Below are positions 10,053 through 17,772 of a DNA stretch of 64,000 nt, piece by piece. The stretch lies in the NCBI RefSeq assembly GCF_020532665.2, contig NZ_JAIWPG020000005.1, positions 186,001-250,000 on the forward strand, read 5' to 3'. A program made the translations under genes and the position numbers. Each line of letters opens with the position of its first letter. The first letter of the stretch is position 1. Under the pieces are notes generated by a model that saw only the letters and a list, made by a program, of their open reading frames with translations, did not search any database and had not been told where the DNA came from. Source of the DNA: Lelliottia sp. WAP21 (GTDB taxonomy: Bacteria > Pseudomonadota > Gammaproteobacteria > Enterobacterales > Enterobacteriaceae).

Positions 10053-10080
10053 TTGCATCAAAAAGTCATCCGAGTATAGT
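10053..10080 (+). promoter_or_regulatory. Promoter of the initiator tRNA cluster
   Basis: TTGCAT (10053-10058) and TATAGT (10075-10080) are 16 bases apart, followed by a GCGC discriminator and then the first tRNA at 10094. GC-rich discriminators mark promoters under stringent control, as expected for stable RNA. Confidence 0.8.
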
Positions 10081-10093
10081 GCGCATCCACGGA

Positions 10094-10170
<77 letters not shown>

Positions 10171-10275
10171 ATTAAAATTTGATGAAGTAGAAATTTCTAC
10201 GCAGTAGTTTGATTCACAGCAGGGTTTTGCTAAGCCATTGCAGAGGTGAATTGAAATACCACGAAGAAAGACGGA

Positions 10276-10352
<77 letters not shown>

Positions 10353-10472
10353 ATCAAATTTGATAAAGAAGTTTCTGCATGAGTAGAGATTTCGACAACG
10401 TAGTTCGATTCACAGCGAAGCTTTACTAAGCCAACGCAGAGATGAATTGAAAATACCACGAAGAAAGACGGA

Positions 10473-10549
<77 letters not shown>

Positions 10550-11163
10550 ATTCTTTCTGAGTCGATCGTAAAAGATAAGAAACCGCAACGCTTTTGAAGC
10601 TTGCGGTTTTTCTGTTTCAGAATCCCCCACTCTTTTAGATTTATTGGCTCTGAGCTCTTAAAAGCGAACGAAGCCATCCCATCGGTTGTGCTTTTCCTGC
10701 GCCCTGAACGCCCCATTTTTGTATCGTACGTTTTATTACCCGCCCACAGGCGCCCTAATCGTACCAGTTCTACTCCTGGTGTAACGATAGCGCTCATCAT
10801 GCGCACTTTAACCTTATGCCCTCCGGTGATAGCGATTAGACGCCGTATTAATGACGCGCATAGCACCCTAAACATTCATCAGGGACAACCTTCTCAGCCA
10901 TCCTGCTCTGTTCGTCCCGCCGGTACACTTTATTACTCCGCAAATAAAAATGGGAGCATATTAATGATACTAAGGAACATCCCCCCCCCCCACCCCCTCA
11001 CGTCCTGAGTATTACCATTTTATATCTATTTAACAAACCGTTAAAAATTTCCCAACTCACAATTTTGCCCTTTTACCAGATCAGCTGATTAAATACGGAA
11101 CTGACGCGCTTGCAACATGGCATCCAGCCGATGAGAACCATCTATATGAAATAGTTTCCAGGG
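10550..11163. other. Left island edge without an intact gene
   Basis: After the tRNA comes a terminator-like hairpin, then about 400 bases with no convincing gene. The ORFs of up to 135 residues here match nothing I know and lack good ribosome-binding sites. An 11-C tract followed by A and 5 C lies at 10981-10997. From 11034 a frame without a start codon reads DQLIKYGTDALATWHPADE (about 11077 on) and stops at 11223, overlapping the SymE-like gene; it looks like a gene remnant. No integrase or transposase is visible. Confidence 0.6.
10580..10612 (+). terminator. Terminator after the third initiator tRNA
   Basis: AAACCGCAA / TTGCGGTTT with a 12-nt loop, followed by TTTCTGTTT. It lies on island DNA and would end tRNA transcription now that the original downstream sequence is 33 kb away. 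Confidence 0.75.
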
Positions 11164-11442
11164 TTGTTTGTGATTCAGCGCCACGTGAGAGTGGGCTATG
11201 TCGGCATCTGCCACACCAACCGTAAAACCAAAGCCCCCACCCGTTACTCGCAAAGCCCCGGCATCCACCTTAAGGGTGACTGGCTCAACGAGGCGGGATT
11301 TGATACCGGGCGCGGTGTGACCGTGAGGATTTCAGAAGGGTGCATCGTGCTGATTGCCGACTGCAACGAGGTACGGGAGTTGCGCGAGCAACTTTATCAG
11401 GTGCGGCAGGTGGTGAAGGGGATTAAGGAGGCGGTGGTTTAG
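11164..11442 (+). CDS. SymE-like protein, possibly 5'-truncated
   Basis: The 92-residue product contains the SymE signature: RVGYVG near the N-terminus, SPGIHLKGDWLNEAGFDTG in the middle, then VTVRISEGCIVLIAD. E. coli SymE is an SOS-linked toxin of AbrB-like fold that condenses the nucleoid; many relatives sit beside Rhs loci. An in-frame stop at 11152 limits the gene, leaving TTG 11164 or GTG 11170 as starts, with no good ribosome-binding site. E. coli SymE has a longer N-terminus, so this copy may be trimmed. No LexA box or SymR-like antisense RNA was recognised. A 3'-end remnant of another gene overlaps its start. Confidence 0.7.
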   Translation: MFVIQRHVRVGYVGICHTNRKTKAPTRYSQSPGIHLKGDWLNEAGFDTGRGVTVRISEGCIVLIADCNEVRELREQLYQVRQVVKGIKEAVV

Positions 11443-11518
11443 TGGGCTGAACACAGCGGCTAAATAAAAATTAAGCCGGGAAGATTTATAATCTTATCCG
11501 GCTTTATTTTACAATCAT

Positions 11519-11815
11519 TTAATAGGACTGAATAAATGATTTGATCTCATTGCATTCTAAGCATACAAATATATAAATCATTCCACAATCAGCAATGCAA
11601 AATTCATCATTAATTGAATCTAACTGTGCGTAGAATGTCATTCTCTCTCCACAACATGGACAGTCAGGCCAGTCCTCTTTCTGAATAAAATCAGGAACAC
11701 CACCTAATTTATGTCGAGTACCTATAGATTCATCAGCCCATTTGAACTTTGGCAAATTTGCAGCCTCATTAGTAAGAGGCTCAGGTATTAGCTTAAAAGG
11801 AGGGAGCTTTTTCAT
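11519..11815 (-). CDS. Putative immunity protein of the Rhs toxin
   Basis: A 98-residue cytosolic protein lying 4 bases after the rhs stop on the same strand, the usual place of the cognate immunity gene. It has two cysteine pairs, DCPCCGE near residue 53 and FVCLECNE near residue 88, suggesting a zinc ribbon, and the string KLGGVPDFIQKEDWPDC resembles parts of YwqG/DUF1963-like immunity proteins (a loose resemblance). No signal peptide or membrane segment is seen, which fits neutralising a nuclease in the cytoplasm. Low GC content relative to rhs core fits module exchange. The immunity role is inferred from position. Confidence 0.75.
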   Translation of the reverse strand: MKKLPPFKLIPEPLTNEAANLPKFKWADESIGTRHKLGGVPDFIQKEDWPDCPCCGERMTFYAQLDSINDEFCIADCGMIYIFVCLECNEIKSFIQSY

Positions 11816-11819
11816 AAAG

Positions 11820-14800
11820 TCATTTCCTGTATGGATGTATATCTAATCCACTTAATCCGTACTCATCCATCAACTTACCAGCATATTGATAAATATCTTT
11901 TGCAGTAGCATTTGGATTTTTATCTATAAAATCCTCCCACCGCTTATTCCATTTTCCGGGCATATTACCTAACCCTTTACCATGAAGCCCTTTAAGATGA
12001 TTAGTTTCCCCGATGGTAATAGTGTGCTCATGAATATTAATGCCTCGAGCTTTGAAAAAACTCTTAAATTGTTGAGGGAATATATGATGATCCATCAATT
12101 TAGGTGCAGGTAATGCCTTAGTTCCAGTCGCATTACCACATTTCTTCAATCCCAGCGGATCGATCCAACTAAGTGGATTCGGCGCATATGCATACTGGTT
12201 TATGCCCCCCGCCAGCCCTATCGGGTCTGCCGAGATGTACCGCCCACTCTCAGGCTCATAATACCGATACCGGTTATAATGTAAACCACTCTCTTCATCA
12301 AAATACTGCCCCTGAAAGCGCAGTGGGTTTCTCACCGAACCGGTCTGTTCACTCCACGCGCCCCATGGCCCCGCGCTCTGCGACCACGCCACATTGCCGC
12401 TCTTATCCGTCAGCCTTACAGGTGCGCCGTTCACATCGTTGTGATAAAAATATATCCGCTTCTCCGGTTCGCTGAATCCGTCCTTTTCGTTCCAGCGCCG
12501 CCCGTACCTTATCATCGCCAGCGGCTCAAAGCTCTGCGGGTAGTAGACGTATTCCTGTACGGTCTGGCCGGTGACCAGACTCATCAGGTGCGTCTCCCGC
12601 GCTCCACTACTGCCCGGGTTATGCATGTCACATACAGCGGTCAATGTTTCATCTGCCGGGGCGGTGTCCTGTACTTCTCCGGCCAGCGCATCGCCGTCCC
12701 ACCAGAACCACGTCAGGCTGGCAGTGTCTTCACCGGCTTTGACCGTTTTCTTGAATACCCGGCGACCAAGGCCATCATATCCATATTGTGTGCTGGCGCT
12801 GTCGCTGTGCAGGGCAATAAGTCTGCCGTTGACGTCCCATTCCAGTGATTCGCTGATAACCTTCTGCGACCACAGGTACGGCGTCCGGCGTTTACGCCTC
12901 ATCAGTTGCCCGTTGCGGTTATACCAGTGCTCCAGCGTGACCTGCCGCTCTTCCTCCACCCGGCCATAACACTGCCAGTCGTCCCCGCTGCCGCTTATTT
13001 CTTCCTGTAACCGGTTACCCGCCGCGTCGTACACAAAATGCGTTATCCGCCCCAGCACATCCACATGCTCACTCAGCCTGTCCATCACATCATGGCTGAA
13101 CAGCTCTTTTCCCAGCAGGCTATCGTTACGCAGCCGCACGTTACCGTGAATATCATACTGCCATTCGGTGCTGAACAACGGTCTGGCGTCCTGACTGACC
13201 CGTTGCGCACTCAATCCACCGTCAGTGTTATAGCTCAGCTCTCGTTTTAACGTGGGGGTAAGCTGCTCTTCCCGTAGTCTTCCCAGCTTGTCATACGCCA
13301 GCGCCGTGGCCGGTTCGTCGTTTATCTGTATCTGGCTTAACTGTCCTGCGTCGTTATAACCAAACTGCACGCGGCTGCCGCTGTCGCTCTGTCGCCCGGC
13401 ATACTGCCCGGACGCCGTATAAGCATGTTGTATGCTAAACCCATCCTGCACTTCTTCGGTGAGTCTGCCACCCTTGTCATAACGCCAGCTCAACCTGCGG
13501 TACGAGTTGTCACAGACGGTCAGTTGCCCTCGCTGGTTATAACGGTAACGCGCCAGCAGCGTGTCATGGTGATATTGTTCAGTGATGCGCCCCTGTTTAT
13601 CATGGCGATAGCTCAGGATGGTGTTATCCGGTTCGGTTCGGGCCGTCAGCAAACTGTCGGCGCTCCACTGGTAACGGGTACGCTGTCCCCGCCAGTCGCG
13701 CTCTTCCACTATGCGCCCCAGACGGTCGCGGATTATCTGCCAGCGCTGGTTCAGTGGGTTGGTGACGGCAATCAACTGGTCTTCGGTATCGTACTCATAG
13801 CCTGTCCGGTTGCCATCCGGCAGGATACAGCCTGCCACTTCGCCGGTGGGGGTATACTCCAGCCGGGTGACGCGATGGCCGTCATCGTAAGTGATAAGCT
13901 GACCTTCAGCGTCATACGCCAGCAGAATAGCGTTGCGCTCCGGGAACTTAGCTTCAACAAGCCGGTCTTCGCTGTCGTAGCGGTAATGGCGCGGCTCGTT
14001 CAGGGCGTTAATTTCACACAGCAGGTTGCCCCGGTTGTCGTGATGATATTCACTCCTCGCGCCATTGCGCGCCGTCAGCGCACTGACAAATCCAAGGCGG
14101 TCATACTCCAGCAGTTCGTGGCCCTGTCCGGCGACCTCTCTGCGCACCATCTGACCCAGCGCATCGTAGTGATACTGCTGTCGCACGCCAGCCGGGGTTG
14201 TCACGTCGATTAGATTGCCACGCGCATCATGGCCAAACCGCCAGTTGGCCCCTTCCGGGTCGCGAGTCTCTTTCAGATGCAGCGCCTGCCAGACGGCAAC
14301 ATACTCGCTATCGTCCGGGGCGATTTCGCGGCAAATATTGCCTGTGGCATCATATTCAAAACGAGTGACTCTTCGGTCTGGCGTGGTGATGCTGACCGTC
14401 TGGCCAAATTCATCATACAGAAAGAAGGTGGCACCACCGTCCGGGTCGATTTCACACAGGGGAAGGCGGTCTTCGCTGAAGCGGATGAGGGTCGTATGCC
14501 CCAGCGAGTTGGTCATCTCCAGCTCATGGCAGAGGTCATTCCATGCAAAATGATAGTCGTAGTAACCGCCGTCACCCCATGCGTGGATAACGCGCCACGT
14601 ATCGTCATATTCATAATGGAAGCGCTGGCCGAGACGGTCGGCGTGATACTGCATGTAAACCCGTTCCTGCCACGCAAAATGGCGGCGATGGCCACAACTG
14701 TCCGTCTGCCCTGCCAGTTGGTTTTCCGGGGTATAGTCATACTGCGTCAGCAGGGTTGGCGTTTCATCGCTGTCCGGCCCGATATCAGCATGGCTGTCGT

Positions 14801-15974
14801 ACAGACAAACGCTGACGATGCGCTGGTTCAGGCACGCCGCTTCCACTCTTCGCCCGGTCAGTGCCTGTGAGGCATATTCCGTCAGGGTAATGCGCCCGGT
14901 TTCATAGCGAAAACGCCAGCCGTTACCGTTGTTGTCTTCCAGTCTGTCCGGACGCAGAATTGATGCCGGCGACGCGGTTTCCTGACGAAAGCGCCATCGA
15001 CGGTTTTCCTCCGTTTCTGCATACCAGTGGCGAACGTCGTCCTCTTCCTCATACCACAGCAGTGCGCCCCCCGGCAGACTGCTTACGGCGTAGGCTTGGC
15101 CTGCTTGTTCGGGGATGTTTGCAAAAAACAGGGAACCGTCAGCCAGTACAAGTTCATGGTAATCTTGTTCTGTATGATGGATAAAACGGGTATCTGCCAG
15201 CGTTTTCCAGCCATAACCAGACAATCCCTCTTCCTGTACATCCGCTGAACGGTAGTAACGTATCCAGTCCAGTGGCACCCGGCCCGGTAGCAGGAAATCA
15301 CGCTGTTCCAGTCTGACGCTGCCGTCACGAATATCGACGGGTTCAGCGCGCAGTACCTTACACTTGAGGAATCCCGGCTCCATTTTTTCAAAAAGTTTCT
15401 GGCGGAACTTTTTAAATTTATCCATAAACTTTTTGTAAGCCTTACTTTTGCCTATACGCTTGAAGGCGGAAAATCCGACCTTGGTCAACATTGACATCAT
15501 GCTGATGGTCTGCGGCCCGCCAACGGAAACATGATGGGGCAGCGCCATATTGACCGTTAGTGGCGCAGTCAATGAGAGGATCGGCATTTTTTTGGCACGC
15601 CGAAGGCGAAACGGCGGAATGATACCTGCCACGTTACAGCTTAATGTGGGGGACAGACGACGTGACAGTGGGTCGCCATCCACAACGACCGTTTTGCTGC
15701 CCATAAACACTTCATCATCGGTCTGGGGGCCGCCAGGGACTTTGGGGGGAGGAACCGGCGCACCGACAAGAATATGAACGACTTTTCCCTCCGTACCGGC
15801 AACAGTGCGTCTCAGCCCGTGGATTTTTACCGTCGCGCCAATGATGGGAGCATAGTCCCATACGTCAAAAACCACGGCGATATGCGGTGTGGGCCAGACT
15901 CCCGGCGGCAGGACATAAGAATGAAAATCGATCCCCAGCATCGGGTCAAAATGTTTACTGGCGTTAATGGCCAT
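11820..15974 (-). CDS. PAAR-Rhs polymorphic toxin with predicted HNH-type nuclease tip
   Basis: A 1384-residue Rhs effector. Residues about 1-120 form a PAAR-like tip domain (GGPQTDDEVFMGSKTVVVDG), followed by hydrophobic and basic stretches (about 120-200) that probably bind a chaperone, then the Rhs core of many YD repeats (RFEYDATGN, YRYDSEDRL types) from about 220 to 1270. The core ends with ISADPIGLAGG and WIDPLGL, the self-cleavage region. The last 108 residues are the variable toxin: DHHIFPQQFKSFF, HTITIGETNH and LHGKGLG suggest a His-Me/HNH nuclease fold, close in pattern to the GHH/AHH or DUF2380 toxin groups. Start at ATG 15974 with AGGGAGG ribosome-binding sequence. It is delivered on VgrG of the same operon. 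Confidence 0.92.
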   Translation of the reverse strand: MAINASKHFDPMLGIDFHSYVLPPGVWPTPHIAVVFDVWDYAPIIGATVKIHGLRRTVAGTEGKVVHILVGAPVPPPKVPGGPQTDDEVFMGSKTVVVDGDPLSRRLSPTLSCNVAGIIPPFRLRRAKKMPILSLTAPLTVNMALPHHVSVGGPQTISMMSMLTKVGFSAFKRIGKSKAYKKFMDKFKKFRQKLFEKMEPGFLKCKVLRAEPVDIRDGSVRLEQRDFLLPGRVPLDWIRYYRSADVQEEGLSGYGWKTLADTRFIHHTEQDYHELVLADGSLFFANIPEQAGQAYAVSSLPGGALLWYEEEDDVRHWYAETEENRRWRFRQETASPASILRPDRLEDNNGNGWRFRYETGRITLTEYASQALTGRRVEAACLNQRIVSVCLYDSHADIGPDSDETPTLLTQYDYTPENQLAGQTDSCGHRRHFAWQERVYMQYHADRLGQRFHYEYDDTWRVIHAWGDGGYYDYHFAWNDLCHELEMTNSLGHTTLIRFSEDRLPLCEIDPDGGATFFLYDEFGQTVSITTPDRRVTRFEYDATGNICREIAPDDSEYVAVWQALHLKETRDPEGANWRFGHDARGNLIDVTTPAGVRQQYHYDALGQMVRREVAGQGHELLEYDRLGFVSALTARNGARSEYHHDNRGNLLCEINALNEPRHYRYDSEDRLVEAKFPERNAILLAYDAEGQLITYDDGHRVTRLEYTPTGEVAGCILPDGNRTGYEYDTEDQLIAVTNPLNQRWQIIRDRLGRIVEERDWRGQRTRYQWSADSLLTARTEPDNTILSYRHDKQGRITEQYHHDTLLARYRYNQRGQLTVCDNSYRRLSWRYDKGGRLTEEVQDGFSIQHAYTASGQYAGRQSDSGSRVQFGYNDAGQLSQIQINDEPATALAYDKLGRLREEQLTPTLKRELSYNTDGGLSAQRVSQDARPLFSTEWQYDIHGNVRLRNDSLLGKELFSHDVMDRLSEHVDVLGRITHFVYDAAGNRLQEEISGSGDDWQCYGRVEEERQVTLEHWYNRNGQLMRRKRRTPYLWSQKVISESLEWDVNGRLIALHSDSASTQYGYDGLGRRVFKKTVKAGEDTASLTWFWWDGDALAGEVQDTAPADETLTAVCDMHNPGSSGARETHLMSLVTGQTVQEYVYYPQSFEPLAMIRYGRRWNEKDGFSEPEKRIYFYHNDVNGAPVRLTDKSGNVAWSQSAGPWGAWSEQTGSVRNPLRFQGQYFDEESGLHYNRYRYYEPESGRYISADPIGLAGGINQYAYAPNPLSWIDPLGLKKCGNATGTKALPAPKLMDHHIFPQQFKSFFKARGINIHEHTITIGETNHLKGLHGKGLGNMPGKWNKRWEDFIDKNPNATAKDIYQYAGKLMDEYGLSGLDIHPYRK

Positions 15975-15993
15975 ATGATGGTTCCTCCCTGAA

Positions 15994-16131
15994 TTACAAC
16001 GCCCGCATTAACTGGCGCAGAAATACCCTGATTTCATCACGGTATGTATCGTCAACAAGGCCCACATACGCCATCAGCAGGGCGGCCAGTACGACAATAA
16101 TTAGCCATTTCTTTTTGTTAAAATTCAGCAT
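15994..16131 (-). CDS. 45-residue single-pass membrane protein between adaptor and rhs
   Basis: Read by hand: MLNFNKKKWLIIVVLAALLM and then AYVGLVDDTYRDEIRVFLRQ, MRAL at the end. A basic cytoplasmic N-terminus is followed by one membrane helix (residues about 9-25) and a short amphipathic tail. AGGAG lies 8-9 bases ahead of the ATG, and the start overlaps the end of the upstream TPR gene by 14 bases, so translation is probably coupled. The stop is 19 bases before the rhs start. Function is unknown; position suggests a role in Rhs loading or protection. Confidence 0.75.
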   Translation of the reverse strand: MLNFNKKKWLIIVVLAALLMAYVGLVDDTYRDEIRVFLRQLMRAL

Positions 16132-17740
16132 GTAATGGCTCCTGAGACGGAGTGAAAATTAAACCGAACAGTGATAATATATTTTCATCCGTAAGATGTG
16201 TGGCGAAAGGCGGTAGTAAAGGGGAAAAGGGCCATTCATCAACAGATTTGTCCAGTGGATGGGCGATTTCAGTTCCTGCGCTCCAGAAGGCATGGCTGTA
16301 TTGACGGGCAAGACGGAGCACCTGCTGATAAAGCGGCTTTTCCTGACTGAGCATGTGCTCCCGCTCCAGCAAGGTGCTCTGAAACAGCGTTTCCATCCTT
16401 TGCGTCAGTTCGTTATCGTGCTGTACTACAGCGGCACAGACATCATGGTGTTCAGCTTGTTCCACGGCCTCTTCAGCCTGCTGAATAAGCTCTGCTTGCG
16501 CTTTCAGATACCGTTCGGAAAAACTGTCGATCCGGGATGTGGCTTCGGGTGAAAGCCAGTTGAGCAGATCGCGGAAAATCTGCATAAATCCCGACTGCGC
16601 CCGTTCTTCATCGCTCATGGACAATCCCGCTTTCAACGCTGCGTGGTAATGCTGCGCCGTTTTTGCCGGTGGGGGCGTGACCGACATCAGGCTGAAGCCT
16701 GCCATCCTGTATCCCTCCATCGTCAGCAGCAGAGAAGGGATGTTTTGTGCTTCCTGTGCGGAACGATAATAGGCATCGGATGCCTGCTCTGGTTTCTTAT
16801 CCATAAACCATGCATTACCTTCCCCCATCAGGTTCTGGGTGACGAGAAGATGGCGGGGTTCTGGCGGCAGATCTACTGCGGTTTGTACCGCAAGACGATA
16901 GTTTTTGATGGCATTCTGCGCATGTTTTTCCTGTAGCCAGCCGCCTGCGATCATGCTGAGCATGATAACCTGTTGATCGCCCCATCCCTGCTGACGAGCA
17001 AGCTCCAGTGCTTTTTGCGCCAGTTGCTCAGTTTGTGCTGCCGAGCCTTTTTTTAAGGAAATAAAAGTGTCCGTCATCAACTGGCGAAAACGCAGCATGG
17101 CGGTTCCATCCGACGTGGGTGTTTCATTCAGCGTCTGTCGCATCAGTTCATCTTCACTGATATCCGGTGCCAGCAAGCGTGCATTTTCCGGATACCGGGT
17201 TAGAAGCCATTGCCAGTCAGGGTTCTCATGGGTATCAACAAGGAGCAGACGAAAACGAGATGCTCTGGTGGTTATGCTCTGACACAGGTCGTCAATAAAC
17301 TGTCGATGAGAATCCGCATGGCTGACAGAAGAGGCGGTCAGGAGCACGGACAGATAGCGCAGATAATCCTGATGATAATGCGCAAAGTCGCTCATTAGTG
17401 CATGCAACGTATCTGCCCGGTAGCAAGGAAGCGAGCCGACAGGTTGCCAGCGCGGTTCGGGAAATACCGAGACATTCACTCGTTCAATAAACTCGTCTTC
17501 CAGAGCATGAGGATATCCATAGCGTGTTTCAAACGGCGTACTGAAGCGGATGAACAGATCGGGCGTCGTAAAGTCATTTTGCTGCTCTTCCTGTAGGGCA
17601 AAGAACACATGTATCAGACGATCTGAATCAGCAGGCGTGCGCCAGATAAAGATACGGGCGTTCTCATCGTCACTGGCTTCCAGCCAGAGGCGTTCCAGTT
17701 CTGCCAGCTTTCGTTCAACTGCATTTTTGTTTCCCGACAT
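16118..17740 (-). CDS. TPR-like putative Rhs adaptor/chaperone
   Basis: A 540-residue soluble protein of a family I cannot name, encoded between vgrG and rhs. The ATG at 17740 has GGAAAGGAAA in front and is preferred to a TTG at 17776 overlapping vgrG. The N-terminal 170 residues form an alpha/beta region (ARIFIWRTPADSDRLIHVFF); the middle (about 200-400) is helical with TPR-like spacing (AQKALELARQQGWGDQQV, AIKNYRLAVQTAV, QASDAYYRSAQEAQ); the C-terminal part has a glutamine/glutamate-rich coiled stretch (LIQQAEEAVEQAEH). No signal peptide is present. It is neither DUF4123 nor a DcrB-like Eag chaperone by pattern, yet occupies their place, so a role in loading Rhs on VgrG is inferred. Confidence 0.65.
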   Translation of the reverse strand: MSGNKNAVERKLAELERLWLEASDDENARIFIWRTPADSDRLIHVFFALQEEQQNDFTTPDLFIRFSTPFETRYGYPHALEDEFIERVNVSVFPEPRWQPVGSLPCYRADTLHALMSDFAHYHQDYLRYLSVLLTASSVSHADSHRQFIDDLCQSITTRASRFRLLLVDTHENPDWQWLLTRYPENARLLAPDISEDELMRQTLNETPTSDGTAMLRFRQLMTDTFISLKKGSAAQTEQLAQKALELARQQGWGDQQVIMLSMIAGGWLQEKHAQNAIKNYRLAVQTAVDLPPEPRHLLVTQNLMGEGNAWFMDKKPEQASDAYYRSAQEAQNIPSLLLTMEGYRMAGFSLMSVTPPPAKTAQHYHAALKAGLSMSDEERAQSGFMQIFRDLLNWLSPEATSRIDSFSERYLKAQAELIQQAEEAVEQAEHHDVCAAVVQHDNELTQRMETLFQSTLLEREHMLSQEKPLYQQVLRLARQYSHAFWSAGTEIAHPLDKSVDEWPFSPLLPPFATHLTDENILSLFGLIFTPSQEPLHAEF

Positions 17741-17772
17741 TTTCCTTTCCCAATAAAATTGCTGCGGGCAAA

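Noticed and set aside
12173..15992. Many plus-strand ORFs of 70-262 residues opposite rhs
   Set aside because: They are antisense shadows of the repetitive GC-rich Rhs core and none resembles a protein.
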